Shown: positions 1 to 8,389, counted from the first letter of the stretch. The stretch is DNA of 64,000 bases from Bacillus subtilis (GCF_008764245.1 NZ_VTQV01000013.1:25264-89263); one strand, 5' to 3'. The notes: generated from the sequence alone by a model not told the origin. Translations and numbers: made by a program.

Positions 1-206
1 ATATTCTTCGCTGCTGCATAAACCATATTAGCCAATGCTGTTTGTTGACGGCCTTGAGATTGATTTGCATGATTAAAAATATTTAATAATTCCGGATGAT
101 TGGTGAACATTTTTTTATAAAATACGGAGGTTATGTTCACACCTTGGGTTTCTAATACAGGAGCGGTTGATTTTACAATTTCGATTGTTTTTTGTGAAAG
201 TGCCAT
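1..206 (-). CDS. hmp: Flavohemoprotein (nitric oxide dioxygenase), N-terminal part; cut by window edge
   Basis: Reading the minus strand from an ATG at 206 gives an open frame to the window edge that starts MALSQKTIEIVKSTAPVLE and continues with the globin helix sequence TSVFYKKMFTNHPELLNIFN. This is the heme-globin domain of Hmp, which oxidises NO to nitrate using O2, FAD and NADPH in the cytoplasm. Only about 68 residues are visible; the flavin reductase part lies outside. The gene is divergent from nsrR and a perfect NsrR-type palindrome lies about 20 bases upstream of the start, so NO-responsive repression is expected. The family call is firm; completeness cannot be judged. Confidence 0.9.
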   Translation of the reverse strand, partial: MALSQKTIEIVKSTAPVLETQGVNITSVFYKKMFTNHPELLNIFNHANQSQGRQQTALANMVYAAAKN

Positions 207-224
207 TTGAATACCCCTTTTAAC

Positions 225-241
225 ATGTATTTTAAATACAT
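225..241. promoter_or_regulatory. NsrR operator between hmp and nsrR
   Basis: ATGTATTTTAAATACAT is a 17-base palindrome and matches the AT-rich operator known for Bacillus NsrR at hmp. A related but poorer half match (AAATACATG) lies at 281-289, nearer nsrR, and could serve autoregulation. The palindrome sits directly upstream of the hmp start. Confidence 0.8.
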
Positions 242-328
242 CTTTACTGTATAATAGCTTGTTTTCTAAAGCAACATTTCAAATACATGTTTTAAAAAAC
301 CGTCACAAAGATGACTTGGAATGTTCAA

Positions 329-399
329 TAATGAGGCCTGCAGGACGCAGGTCACAAAGGCGTTGCGACAGGATGTCGCGAATTTAGCCTTTGATCCTT
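329..399 (-). repeat. Dispersed intergenic repeat, copy 1 (family A, partial)
   Basis: Read on the minus strand this copy carries the family blocks AAGGATCAAAGGCTAA, then GCGACATCCTGTCGCAACG and CCTTTGTGACCTGCGTCCTG. The same blocks recur at about 2941, 7440, 8798, 21352, 27999, 28660, 54282, 60205 and 60411. It lies between the NsrR operator and nsrR and has no coding potential. Confidence 0.6.
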
Positions 400-463
400 A
401 CTTTTTGAACTTCCTCTTTTCCCATTTGGCGTATCACTGTATAATACGCAGTAGGTGATGATC

Positions 464-913
464 ATGAGATTAACGAATTATACAGACTATGCCTTACGGG
501 TTTTAATTTATTTAACGGCTAAAGAAAAAGATCAGCTTTCCACTATTTCTGAAATTGCTGAGGCTTATGATATATCAAAGAACCATTTAATGAAGGTCAT
601 TCACGAATTAGGGAAATTGGGCATTATTATGACCATACGTGGACGTGGAGGTGGGATTAAGCTTGCTCTTCCTCCTGAGGACATTAATATTGGGGCACTT
701 GTTCGAAAAACAGAAGACGATTTTAAATTGGTTCCTTGTTTTGAAGAAGGGAATCATTCTTGTGCTATCTCTCCAATTTGTGGCCTAAAACATGCATTGA
801 ATAGGGCCTTAATAGCCTACTTGCAGGTCTTGGATGAATATACTTTAGCAGATCTTGTTGTCCAACCGGATCGCTATCGTACCCTTCTTGGAATGAATAA
901 GCCCGATTTGTAA
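464..913 (+). CDS. nsrR: Nitric-oxide-sensing Rrf2-family repressor NsrR
   Basis: Rrf2-family [4Fe-4S] regulator of about 149 residues that represses NO-detoxification genes such as hmp and the nitrite/anaerobic genes. The N-terminal winged helix starts MRLTNYTDYALRVL; the cluster ligands are visible as C92, C100 and C106, and Asp8, a ligand in characterised NsrR, is present. An upstream GTG at 455 and ATG at 458 are in frame, but AGGTGAT (453-459) fits the ATG at 464, which is also where B. subtilis NsrR begins. A TATAAT lies at 440-445. It is divergent from its likely target hmp. The gene ends before a hairpin terminator. Confidence 0.95.
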   Translation: MRLTNYTDYALRVLIYLTAKEKDQLSTISEIAEAYDISKNHLMKVIHELGKLGIIMTIRGRGGGIKLALPPEDINIGALVRKTEDDFKLVPCFEEGNHSCAISPICGLKHALNRALIAYLQVLDEYTLADLVVQPDRYRTLLGMNKPDL

Positions 914-930
914 TATACCATTTGTTTGAT

Positions 931-965
931 GAACCTCCTGACAGGGGTTCTCTTTTTTTTTTTTT
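931..965 (+). terminator. Rho-independent terminator of nsrR
   Basis: Short hairpin GAACCTCC...GGGGTTC (931-950) followed by a long T tract, 18 bases after the nsrR stop. Confidence 0.8.
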
Positions 966-1117
966 GGCATGACCACCCTCTACGCCCTCCCACTTTTGAT
1001 GGTTTTCTCTCGGCTCGGGTATGGTCATCCGCTGTCAAAGTGATAAATCTGGATATATTTCCTAGCATTGCTAAAATATAATAGAAATAAATTACATATA
1101 TAAAAAGGAGAAGACAT

Positions 1118-2350
1118 ATGGCTAATTTCCAAAAGAATCTAGAGAAATATGCTGCATTAGCTGTCCAGGTGGGGGTTAATGTACAAAAAGGGCAAACTCT
1201 CGTGATCAATGCCGCGATTGAAACGGCTGAATTTATTCGTCTTGTTGTTAAAAAGGCTTATGAGGTAGGAGCGAAAAATGTAGTAGTGAATTGGAATGAT
1301 GATACAATCTCCAGATTGAAATATGATTTAGCACCTGATGAAGCATTCCATGAGTACCCGATGTGGCGGGCAAAAGAGATTGAGGAACTCGCTGAAGAAG
1401 GCGCGGCTTTTATGTCTGTTGTATCGTCTAGTCCTGATCTTTTAAAAGGAGTCGATTCTTCCAGAATTGCCAATTTCCAAAAGGTGGCAGGGAAAGCACT
1501 GGAGAAATATCGCCAATATATCCAGTCGGATAAAGTGAGTTGGACGGTGATCGCTGCACCTTCGAAAGATTGGGCAGCTAAAGTTTTCCCTGATGCAGCT
1601 CCCGATGAGCAAGTTCCCCTGCTTTGGGAGGCTATTTTTAAGGCAACAAGAGTGGATACAGCAGATCCGGTTGCGGTATGGAAAAAGCATGATGAAACAC
1701 TTCATGAAAAAGTCAACTATCTCAATCAAAAACATTATAAGAAGCTTCATTATAAAGCACCTGGTACAGACTTAACGATCGAGTTGCCTGAAAAACATCT
1801 TTGGGCCGGTGCTGGCAGTGTTAATCAAAAAGGCCATGAATTTATGGCCAATATGCCGACAGAAGAAGTCTTTACTGTGCCACAAAAAGATGGTGTCAAT
1901 GGCTATATTTCTAGTACGAAACCACTGAGCTTTGCTGGAAATATCATTGACGAGTTTACCATCACCTTTGAAAATGGACGTATTGTTGATACAAAGGCAA
2001 AAGAAGGCGCTGAAATTTTAAAACAATTAGTGGAAACGGATGAAGGATCCCATTATCTTGGAGAAGTAGCCCTTGTCCCCCATAGTTCTCCCATCTCTCA
2101 AGTAAATATATTGTTTTATAATACTTTATTTGATGAAAATGCCTCCAACCATTTAGCGATTGGAAGTGCTTATGCGTTTTGTATCGAAGGCGGGAAAGAA
2201 ATGTCCCAAGAAGAATTAGCTAAACATGGCCTAAATTCCAGTATTACGCATGTCGACTTTATGGTGGGATCTGCTGAAATGGATATTGATGGCATTACAG
2301 AGGACGGAAAAAGTGAGCCTGTATTCCGTAATGGAGAATGGGCCTTTTAA
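1118..2350 (+). CDS. ampS: Aminopeptidase AmpS, M29 family metallopeptidase
   Basis: 410-residue M29 aminopeptidase, the usual family length, that removes N-terminal amino acids from peptides using two divalent metal ions in the cytoplasm. Family metal-site signatures are visible: the MPTEEVF motif near residue 248, a Glu in GEVALVP near 316, His in NHLAIGSAY near 345, and His/Asp in HVDFMVGS near 378. The N-terminal part (FQKNLEKYAALAVQVGVNVQKGQ) matches AmpS. The start is supported by AAAGGAGAAG a few bases upstream. It appears to be a single-gene unit, with the nsrR terminator before it and its own hairpin after it. The substrate range cannot be read from sequence. Confidence 0.93.
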   Translation: MANFQKNLEKYAALAVQVGVNVQKGQTLVINAAIETAEFIRLVVKKAYEVGAKNVVVNWNDDTISRLKYDLAPDEAFHEYPMWRAKEIEELAEEGAAFMSVVSSSPDLLKGVDSSRIANFQKVAGKALEKYRQYIQSDKVSWTVIAAPSKDWAAKVFPDAAPDEQVPLLWEAIFKATRVDTADPVAVWKKHDETLHEKVNYLNQKHYKKLHYKAPGTDLTIELPEKHLWAGAGSVNQKGHEFMANMPTEEVFTVPQKDGVNGYISSTKPLSFAGNIIDEFTITFENGRIVDTKAKEGAEILKQLVETDEGSHYLGEVALVPHSSPISQVNILFYNTLFDENASNHLAIGSAYAFCIEGGKEMSQEELAKHGLNSSITHVDFMVGSAEMDIDGITEDGKSEPVFRNGEWAF

Positions 2351-2356
2351 TGCTAA

Positions 2357-2384
2357 CTGGCTTCGAGATGAAGCCAGCTTTTTA
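2357..2384 (+). terminator. Terminator of ampS
   Basis: CTGGCTTC-gagat-GAAGCCAG hairpin followed by CTTTTTAT, seven bases after the ampS stop. Confidence 0.85.
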
Positions 2385-2415
2385 TAGTATGATAAAAATT
2401 AGAGGTGTATAATAA

Positions 2416-2931
2416 ATGGAACAACCTAAAAAAAAGCCTATGAAAGAAACACTAACTATTAAAACAAGCCATGTTTTCCCACCCGATGCGAATCATCTAG
2501 GGACGTTATTCGGTGGGAAATTGATGGCCTATATCGATGATGTGGCCTCCATTGCGGCCATTAAATTGGCTAGAAATCCCGTCGTTACAGCTTCAACAGA
2601 TTCTGTTGACTTTATTAAACCAATTAAAATTGGAGATTCCGTGACTTTAGAAGCGATCGTCACATGGACTGGCCATAGTTCAATGGAAGTATTTGTAAAG
2701 GTGATTGCCGAGCAATTACTTACTGGGAAAAAGTCGGTCGCCGCTTTATCTTTCCTGACTTTTGTCGCTCTTGGAGCAGATGGTAAACCAACGGCGATTC
2801 CCGATGTTTATCCAGAAACAGATGAAGAAAAATGGCTGCATCAAACGGCAAGTCGCAGGGCTGCTCATCGAAAATCAAGAAAACAAGAGAGTAAAGATTT
2901 AGTCGCCTTTTTCTCTCACAATTTTATATAA
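2416..2931 (+). CDS. ykhA: Acyl-CoA thioesterase, hotdog fold (YkhA-like)
   Basis: 171-residue single hotdog-domain protein that hydrolyses acyl-CoA thioesters. The signature segment is HLGTLFGGKLMAYIDDVA near residues 30-47, with the catalytic-type Asp in the helix, followed by TASTDSVDFIKPIKIGD, the strand typical of the YkhA/YciA acyl-CoA hydrolases. The C-terminal tail is basic and low in complexity. AGAGGTG lies 8 bases before the ATG. It is monocistronic, downstream of the ampS terminator, with no clear terminator of its own before the dispersed repeat. Preferred chain length is not predictable. Confidence 0.88.
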   Translation: MEQPKKKPMKETLTIKTSHVFPPDANHLGTLFGGKLMAYIDDVASIAAIKLARNPVVTASTDSVDFIKPIKIGDSVTLEAIVTWTGHSSMEVFVKVIAEQLLTGKKSVAALSFLTFVALGADGKPTAIPDVYPETDEEKWLHQTASRRAAHRKSRKQESKDLVAFFSHNFI

Positions 2932-2940
2932 TTTATAAGA

Positions 2941-3113
2941 AGCGGAAGCGCCCGTTTAGCGACGTACAAATGGACCATAAGGCCATAAGGATGAACGGCT
3001 AATGGCACGCGATGTCCTGGCGGCAGGTTCAAATCGCGACGTCCTGGCGCTTCACCTGCACTAGTACGTCCTAGTACGTCGCAACGCCGTTTTGACCAAC
3101 ATCCTGTCGCCTT
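2941..3113 (+). repeat. Dispersed intergenic repeat, copy 2 (family A, longest form)
   Basis: Begins GCGGAAGCGCCCGTTTAGCG and ACGTACAAA, contains AAGGATGAACGGCTAATGG, and ends CGCAACGCCGTTTTGACC with AACATCCTGTCGCC. CGCGATGTCCTGGCG, CGCGACGTCCTGGCG and tandem CTAGTACGT units suggest internal duplication. It has no ORF. The rest of the gap up to mreBH (3114-3343) is AT-rich and probably holds the mreBH promoter, with TATACTAT near 3270, but no confident -35 box is visible. Confidence 0.7.
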
Positions 3114-3343
3114 CTTTTTGTAACATTTTTACAGCACGGTTAAATTTTCTTAACAAAGGAATAGGTAGTTCCCCTTTTTTACTTGAATTCCTTAGGTTTT
3201 CTCGTTTCCATTTGTAACATTACAATATTTTCCAATTTCTCCCACCTGTTTTTCGAGACATTTTTCTTTATACTATATTTGATGAACCTTTATAACTGAT
3301 TTAGAGATTATATACAAATTTAATAGATAAAGGATGAATGGAT

Positions 3344-4351
3344 ATGTTTGGGAATGCGGAAATCGGAATTGACCTTGGGACAGCGAATGTCCTTGTTTAT
3401 ACAAAAGAAAAAGGAATTGTTTTAAATGAACCTTCTGTTGTGGCTATCAATACACAAACCAAACAAGTATTAGCGGTTGGAACAGAAGCCAAAAGTATGA
3501 TCGGGAAAACACCGGGAAATATTGTAGCTGTTAGACCATTACAAGATGGGGTGATTGCTGACTTCGATATCACCAGTCAATTATTAAAGGCGACTATTAA
3601 AAAGGCGGGGAAATCACTTGGTTTTTCCTTAAGAAAGCCAGATGTTGTAGTTTGTACGCCATCAGGGGCTACTTCTGTTGAACGAAGAGCGATTCAAGAT
3701 GCGGTTCGAACTTGTGGTGCGAAAAATGTCCATCTGATAGAAGAACCTGTGGCAGCCGCAATTGGTGCCGGTCTGCCGGTAGAAGAACCAATTGCCAATG
3801 TTATCGTAGATATTGGCGGTGGCACAACGGAAGTAGCAATTATTTCTTACGGGGGCGTTGTGACTTGCCATACAATTCGTGTTGGTGGAGATCTGTTTGA
3901 TGAGAGTATCATCCAACATATTCGGAAAAAATATAATTTATTAATCGGTGAATTTTCAGCAGAAACAATCAAAATGGAAATTGGCTATGCATTGGTTGAT
4001 CATGAGGAAAAAAACATGGATATCCGTGGAAGAGATTTAGTCACTGGGCTTCCTAAAACTGTTAATCTTAGTTCCTATGAAATACAAACAGCTTTAAGAG
4101 AATCCTTGTTAAATATTTTAGAAGCGATTCGTGCTACATTGGAAGAATCTCCAGCGGAATTAAGTGGGGACATTGTCGAGAGAGGGATTATATTAACCGG
4201 TGGAGGCGCCCTATTGAATGGAATCCAAGAATGGCTTGGAAAAGAAATCATCGTCCCTGTCCACCTTGCTCCACATCCATTAGAGTCTGTGGCGATCGGT
4301 ACTGGACAAGCCCTCAAATTCATCCATAAATTAGCACCTGCGAAAAAATAA
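3344..4351 (+). CDS. mreBH: Actin-like cell-shape protein MreBH
   Basis: 335-residue bacterial actin homologue of the MreB/Mbl/MreBH family, which forms membrane-bound filaments that guide lateral cell-wall synthesis. Actin-fold ATP-binding signatures are visible: [16 protein letters not shown] (phosphate 1), [19 protein letters not shown] phosphate 2 ([15 protein letters not shown]) and GGGALLNG (adenosine). The sequence tracks B. subtilis MreBH more than MreB or Mbl ([31 protein letters not shown]). An in-frame ATG at 3338 is too close to the AAAGGATG ribosome site; the ATG at 3344 fits and gives the MreBH-like start MFGNAEIG. In B. subtilis this gene belongs to the SigI regulon; I do not see a convincing SigI site here. 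Confidence 0.9.
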   Translation: MFGNAEIGIDLGTANVLVYTKEKGIVLNEPSVVAINTQTKQVLAVGTEAKSMIGKTPGNIVAVRPLQDGVIADFDITSQLLKATIKKAGKSLGFSLRKPDVVVCTPSGATSVERRAIQDAVRTCGAKNVHLIEEPVAAAIGAGLPVEEPIANVIVDIGGGTTEVAIISYGGVVTCHTIRVGGDLFDESIIQHIRKKYNLLIGEFSAETIKMEIGYALVDHEEKNMDIRGRDLVTGLPKTVNLSSYEIQTALRESLLNILEAIRATLEESPAELSGDIVERGIILTGGGALLNGIQEWLGKEIIVPVHLAPHPLESVAIGTGQALKFIHKLAPAKK

Positions 4352-4405
4352 AAGCAAGCTAGAATTGAATGCGGACCTTTGACTACATCGGGAGGGCTCT
4401 CATAG

Positions 4406-4505
4406 AATCACGCCAGTCGCCTGGAAAATCGGGCCGGCCTCTCGTGGAATCGGGCCGATCGCTTAGGAAATCGGGCCAAACTCTTACGTAATCGGGCCAA
4501 ACAAC
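4406..4505. repeat. 21-bp intergenic tandem repeat (about 5 copies)
   Basis: Units of exactly 21 bases start with AATCGGGCC (first copy AATCACGCC), followed by 12 variable bases, at about 4406, 4427, 4448, 4469 and a partial copy at 4490. It lies between the convergent mreBH and floT genes. The conserved 9-mer with variable remainder is unlike a coding microsatellite. Spacing is too short and regular for CRISPR. Confidence 0.75.
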
Positions 4506-4528
4506 AAGATTTCATCAATCTCCCTATG

Positions 4529-4563
4529 AAAAACTCTCAGAAGAATTTCTCCTGAGAGTTTTT
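4529..4563. terminator. Bidirectional terminator between mreBH and floT
   Basis: AAAACTCTCAG...CTGAGAGTTTT stem flanked by A and T runs, so it can stop transcription from both convergent genes. Confidence 0.8.
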
Positions 4564-4567
4564 ATGC

Positions 4568-6124
4568 TTATTCGTCTTCATTACCTTCTTGATTTTGATC
4601 TTTTTGCTTGCCTGCCCGCATTTCTTGCGTCAGCTCATCGATGCTCCCACGAACATTGTTTTTACCAGAAAGGTTCGTTAATAGTTCTTTCACATCGATA
4701 CCCGCAGATGCTTTTAAAGATTCTTGCATAGTGGACATAAGATTTGTCGCATAACCTGTTACTTTATTGGCACCGCTATTGTCCCCATTGGAACCCGTAT
4801 CCACAACCGTAATTTTATCAATATTGCTAAGTGGTGCAGACACTTCTTTCGCATATGCAGGTAGCATTTTCAAGACCATATCGAGGATGGCTGCCTGACC
4901 ATATTGATCGAAAGCTTCGGCCACTTTGCGTTTTGCTTCCGCTTCGGCGATCCCTTTAAGACGAATAACTTCTGCTTCAGATTCCCCTTGTGCCCGTTGA
5001 GCATCGGCTTTCGCTTGACCGTCTAGACGAACACGTTCTGCATCTGCTTTGGCTGTCGCTTCCACACGGTATTGATGGGCATCCGCTTCAGCCATTTGTT
5101 TCATTTTTTCAGCATTGGCAGCCTGTTCAACCGCATAACGGTCCGCATCGGCTTTCTTCTTCACTTCTGAATCGTATTGACGCTCCCGACGCAGGATTTC
5201 CTTTTCTTCTAATTCAATTTGCTTTTGACGTTCAATAATTTTAATTTGCATTTCTTGTTCCGTTACTTCTTGTTTCGAACGAGCTGTTTCCAAATCATAC
5301 GCTTGGTCGGCACTTGCTCGTGCAATATCTTGTTCACGACGATATTCTGCCATCTTCATCTGATTCTCTTTTTCAGCTTCGGCAATTTCAGTTGCCCGTT
5401 CTAGTTCAGAGCGTTTTGCATCTTTTGCCGCTTCTGCACGTTTAATCCTTGTTTCCTTATCTGCTTCAGCTGTTGCAATGTCTGCATCACGTTTTACTTG
5501 CGCAATTCGTGGTTTCCCTAAAGAATCAAGATAACCATTTTTATCGCGAACTTCTTTAATTGTGAAAGATACAATGACAAGCCCCATTTTTGCAAGATCT
5601 TGAGAGGCAACACGTTGTACTTCCTGAGAGAATTTATCACGGTTTTTATAAATCTCCTCAACCGTCATGGAACCCAAGATCGAACGCAAATGTCCCTCCA
5701 ATACCTCTTTGGCTTCATTTTCACGATCTTCTTTTGTTTTTCCAAGGAATTGCTCTGCCGCTGTTGCAATTTCACCAATCGATCCACCGATTTTGATAAT
5801 CGCTGTTCCATCAGCCATCACGGGAACACCTTGTTCTGTGTATACTTCAGGGGTTGTGACTTCTAGTTTACTAGATAACAAGCTTAAAGGCTCTGCTTGT
5901 TGGAACACTGGCAATACAAACGTACCACCACCACGAATGATTTTAATCTTATTTCCTGCTTCATCCATGTGTACATTTTTTCCACCTAGATAACTACCAG
6001 TCACGATCAGAGCCTCATCTGGCCCAGCTGTACGATATTTTGTAACAAATATTCCAAGTAACGCAATTAAGATAAATATCACAATCGCTACGACAATCCA
6101 AATTCCCATACTTGCTATATCCAT
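4568..6124 (-). CDS. floT: Flotillin FloT (YuaG), membrane-microdomain scaffold
   Basis: 518-residue flotillin. One N-terminal membrane anchor (about residues 8-28), then an SPFH/PHB domain (about 45-230, with GTFVLPVFQQAEPLSLL and a MADGTAIIKIGGS core), then a long Ala/Glu/Lys-rich flotillin coiled coil (about 230-410, repeated EA-rich heptads) and a Gly/Asn-bearing C-terminal tail rich in Gln and Glu. FloT oligomerises at the inner membrane face and organises lipid microdomains that host signalling and protease complexes. AAGGAGGAACATGC precedes the start. It follows yuaF by 16 bases and must share its sigma-W promoter. Length and domain order are as in B. subtilis. Confidence 0.95.
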   Translation of the reverse strand: MDIASMGIWIVVAIVIFILIALLGIFVTKYRTAGPDEALIVTGSYLGGKNVHMDEAGNKIKIIRGGGTFVLPVFQQAEPLSLLSSKLEVTTPEVYTEQGVPVMADGTAIIKIGGSIGEIATAAEQFLGKTKEDRENEAKEVLEGHLRSILGSMTVEEIYKNRDKFSQEVQRVASQDLAKMGLVIVSFTIKEVRDKNGYLDSLGKPRIAQVKRDADIATAEADKETRIKRAEAAKDAKRSELERATEIAEAEKENQMKMAEYRREQDIARASADQAYDLETARSKQEVTEQEMQIKIIERQKQIELEEKEILRRERQYDSEVKKKADADRYAVEQAANAEKMKQMAEADAHQYRVEATAKADAERVRLDGQAKADAQRAQGESEAEVIRLKGIAEAEAKRKVAEAFDQYGQAAILDMVLKMLPAYAKEVSAPLSNIDKITVVDTGSNGDNSGANKVTGYATNLMSTMQESLKASAGIDVKELLTNLSGKNNVRGSIDELTQEMRAGKQKDQNQEGNEDE

Positions 6125-6140
6125 GCATGTTCCTCCTTTT

Positions 6141-6680
6141 TTATTTAAAACTAGGTTTGTAGGGTACTACATACAATACACCATTTTTCACTTCAATCAC
6201 TAAAACTTCTGCTCCTTCTGAAATGCTCGTATTTTCATAACTAGCCGCAGGCTTAGAAATCATCCCACTATAGCTTTCAATCACTACCTCTCCAAAGCCT
6301 TCTGTAGGAATGGAAACAATTGTTTTTCCAACTCGCCCTTCCAAAGACTTTTCTGTATAGCTTAATGACTGTTCAGCTGATTTCAAAGGGACCAAGACAA
6401 ACACATTGAGGAGCACATCCAAAAGCAACGATATAAAGGCAGAAATCGCGATAATCAAATAGGAATTTAAGGAGGTAACTTTTTCTAGAATAAAGCCTCC
6501 TGCCGAAAAAAAGGTAATAAACGCTAAGATTAGAACAGGATTTAAAAAGGGACTAACCTCATCGGCTCCTTCTAAGATATCGCCGAAAAATAAATATAAA
6601 AGCGTTAATACTCCAGAAACCACAAGCAAAATAAGATAAATCGTTTCAATCGGATAACCAAATAATGTCATCGTCATCAC
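6141..6680 (-). CDS. yuaF: NfeD-like membrane protein YuaF
   Basis: 179-residue NfeD-family protein that partners flotillins. It has an N-terminal membrane segment (about 11-31), two further hydrophobic segments (about 45-60 and 70-97), and a C-terminal soluble OB-fold (about 110-175; GRVGKTIVSIPTEGFGEVVI). This is the short NfeD type that lacks the protease domain. Starts at 6680 and at the second Met are both possible; AAAAGAGTGAT is the only ribosome-site candidate. It is the first gene of the sigma-W yuaF-floT operon. In B. subtilis the third gene is yuaI; here queF follows as an independent unit. Confidence 0.9.
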   Translation of the reverse strand: MMTMTLFGYPIETIYLILLVVSGVLTLLYLFFGDILEGADEVSPFLNPVLILAFITFFSAGGFILEKVTSLNSYLIIAISAFISLLLDVLLNVFVLVPLKSAEQSLSYTEKSLEGRVGKTIVSIPTEGFGEVVIESYSGMISKPAASYENTSISEGAEVLVIEVKNGVLYVVPYKPSFK

Positions 6681-6748
6681 TCTTTTCAGATTGCTTTAGA
6701 TGTTAAATTGCTTCTACACCACCTATCTTTATGTTGTGTAGTAATTTA

Positions 6749-6775
6749 TACGGATAGGTACACAGATTGGTTTCA
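6749..6775 (-). promoter_or_regulatory. Sigma-W promoter of yuaF-floT
   Basis: Read on the minus strand: TGAAAC (6775-6770), 17-base spacer, CGTA (6752-6749). This is the sigma-W consensus, about 70 bases upstream of yuaF, consistent with the cell-envelope-stress control known for this operon in B. subtilis. Confidence 0.88.
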
Positions 6776-6918
6776 ATTTTTTATCATTTTTATTAAAAAA
6801 ATTTCTTTTACAAATGCCCCCATCAGATATTATGTAAAAATGAACGTTTCATGCATAAGTAAAGTGAAAGAAGTTGAATAATTTACCTTGTTACCCTTGA
6901 AAAATAGACGTCAGCCCC

Positions 6919-7416
6919 CTAACGATTATCCACTTTTTCAGGATACATATCATGATTGATAAGACGATGCTCTGCCATTTGTTCGTATTTTGTACCTGGT
7001 TTTCCATAATTACAATATGGATCAATCGATAATCCGCCACGTGGAGTGAATTTCCCCCATACTTCTACATAACGTGGATCTAATAATTTGATTAAATCAT
7101 CCATGATCGTATTGACACAATCTTCATGAAAATCACCATGATTGCGAAAACTAAATAAATAGAGTTTCAGAGATTTGCTTTCGACAATCTTTTTATCTGG
7201 AATATAACTAATATAAATCGTCGCAAAATCAGGTTGCCCCGTTTTCGGACACAGTGATGTAAATTCAGGACAGTTAAATTTAACGAAATAATCTCTGTTT
7301 GAATGCAGATTATCGATGGGTTCTAACACGTCTGGTGAGTATTGATCCAAATACTTCGTATGTTGATTTCCTAACAAGGATAAATCCTGTAATGTGTCTT
7401 CGTCTCTTCCTGCCAT
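6919..7416 (-). CDS. queF: NADPH-dependent 7-cyano-7-deazaguanine reductase QueF
   Basis: 165-residue single-domain (unimodular) QueF, which reduces preQ0 to preQ1 in queuosine biosynthesis. The catalytic cysteine lies in [12 protein letters not shown] near residue 55, with the following Asp near 62; the QueF motif [21 protein letters not shown] gives the substrate-binding Glu and His. The start is supported by a minus-strand AAGGAGG (complement of cctcctt at 7427-7433). No queC, queD or queE is adjacent, so this copy stands alone, but its leader carries a preQ1 riboswitch. A dispersed repeat lies between that leader and the gene. Confidence 0.95.
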   Translation of the reverse strand: MAGRDEDTLQDLSLLGNQHTKYLDQYSPDVLEPIDNLHSNRDYFVKFNCPEFTSLCPKTGQPDFATIYISYIPDKKIVESKSLKLYLFSFRNHGDFHEDCVNTIMDDLIKLLDPRYVEVWGKFTPRGGLSIDPYCNYGKPGTKYEQMAEHRLINHDMYPEKVDNR

Positions 7417-7439
7417 AAAAAAACCTCCTTAATATGGAA

Positions 7440-7522
7440 AGTGAAAGCGCCCTTTTAGAGGATGAACGGTTAAGAGCGCGCCGTCCTGACGCAACACCGT
7501 TCTGACCCACATCCTGTGGGCC
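7440..7522 (+). repeat. Dispersed intergenic repeat, copy 3 (family A) inside the queF leader
   Basis: Contains GTGAAAGCGCCCTTTTAG, GGATGAACGGTTAAG and CGCAACACCGTTCTGACCC with ACATCCTGTGGG. It occupies almost all of the space between the riboswitch terminator and the queF ribosome-binding site, so it is transcribed (as antisense of the repeat) in every queF mRNA. Confidence 0.7.
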
Positions 7523-7553
7523 TAAAAAAGCCATATCGCGATGGATATGGCTT
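7523..7553 (-). terminator. Riboswitch-controlled terminator of queF leader
   Basis: On the minus strand AAGCCATATC-catcg-GATATGGCTT is followed by a run of T. It lies 14 bases downstream of the preQ1 aptamer and about 110 bases before queF, the position expected for ligand-dependent attenuation. Confidence 0.8.
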
Positions 7554-7566
7554 GAATTTTGATTCA

Positions 7567-7607
7567 TCCATAGTTTTTTATAGAGGGTTAATCGCTATGA
7601 ACCTCTT
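7567..7607 (-). ncRNA. preQ1-I riboswitch aptamer
   Basis: The minus strand reads AGAGGTTCATAGCGATTAACC then CTCTATAAAAAACTA. This fits the preQ1-I consensus: a short stem (AGAGG/CCTCT), a C-rich loop and an A-rich tail that forms the pseudoknot. It is placed between a good sigma-A promoter and a terminator upstream of queF, so high preQ1 should switch the gene off. The loop reads ATAGCGATTAAC, a slightly divergent version of the common loop. Confidence 0.88.
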
Positions 7608-7634
7608 CCCAACGGGCTATTTCATTCCTACCTT

Positions 7635-7663
7635 ATCTTAAGCTCCCACGTCCCTTTCGTCAA
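7635..7663 (-). promoter_or_regulatory. Sigma-A promoter of the queF leader
   Basis: Minus strand TTGACG (7663-7658), 17-base spacer, TAAGAT (7640-7635). Transcription would start near 7628, about 20 bases before the preQ1 aptamer. Confidence 0.75.
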
Positions 7664-7766
7664 TACCATTTTCTAGTATAAAATACTCAAAACCATTTCC
7701 AAAATTGTTTACACTTTTTTTTTCAAAAAAACTTCTATAAAATAACGATAGAAAGGGTGAAGAAAA

Positions 7767-8336
7767 TTGACATTATTATCAGAGGTACTTGAATACAATC
7801 GAAAGTTTACAGAAGAAAAGCTTTATAAAAACTTCTCTACCACAAAGTTTCCGGATAAGAAAATCGTCATTTTTACTTGTATGGATACGCGTCTAATTGA
7901 ATTGCTTCATAAAGCGATGAATATGAAGAACGGAGACGCAAAGGTTGTAAAGAATGCCGGTGCGATTGTGACACATCCTTTTGGAAGTATTATGAGAAGC
8001 CTACTCATTGCTGTGTATGAATTACAAGCAGATGAAGTTTGTGTCATCGGCCATCATGACTGCGGAATGAGTGCACTAGATTCAAAACAAATGATTCATG
8101 ATATGAAAGAACGTGGCATTACCCAAGAAACACTCGATATTGTAACTCACTCAGGGATCGATTTAGATCAGTGGTTACAAGGTTTTGACAGTGTTGAAGA
8201 AAGTGTCACACATAGTGTAGACATGATCCGTAACCATCCGCTTATGGTCAAAGATGTTCCAATCCATGGACTTGTGATTGATCCAGAAACTGGAAAATTA
8301 GATTTGGTTGTGGATGGTTATGAACATACAAAATAA
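7767..8336 (+). CDS. ytiB: Beta-class carbonic anhydrase (YtiB-like)
   Basis: 189-residue beta-carbonic anhydrase that interconverts CO2 and bicarbonate with one zinc. The zinc site is readable: Cys in IFTCMDTRL (about 38), with the Asp-Arg dyad, then His and Cys in VIGHHDCGM (about 95-98). The length and the ITHPFGSIMRSLLIAVYEL-like helix match B. subtilis YtiB. The start is a TTG: GAAAGGGTGA lies 6 bases before it and no better in-frame ATG exists. It is monocistronic with a strong hairpin after the stop. YtiB-type enzymes are often assigned to the gene pair ytiB/yvdA; which of these it corresponds to is less certain than the enzyme class. Confidence 0.9.
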   Translation: MTLLSEVLEYNRKFTEEKLYKNFSTTKFPDKKIVIFTCMDTRLIELLHKAMNMKNGDAKVVKNAGAIVTHPFGSIMRSLLIAVYELQADEVCVIGHHDCGMSALDSKQMIHDMKERGITQETLDIVTHSGIDLDQWLQGFDSVEESVTHSVDMIRNHPLMVKDVPIHGLVIDPETGKLDLVVDGYEHTK

Positions 8337-8351
8337 ACATGAGGAAAGGTG

Positions 8352-8384
8352 GAAGACAAGACATAATCGTTATGTCTTGCCTTC
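8352..8384. terminator. Terminator between ytiB and the small minus-strand operon
   Basis: A 15-bp near-perfect stem, GAAGACAAGACATAA/TTATGTCTTGCCTTC, with a 3-base loop. It can serve ytiB (+) and the convergent small genes (-). Confidence 0.75.
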
Positions 8385-8389
8385 AGTCT

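Noticed and set aside
3114..3343. SigI promoter for mreBH, as known in B. subtilis
   Set aside because: No sequence with convincing SigI -35 and -10 boxes was found by eye.
4406..4505. Possible CRISPR-like array
   Set aside because: 9-base core and 12-base variable part are far too short for CRISPR repeats and spacers.
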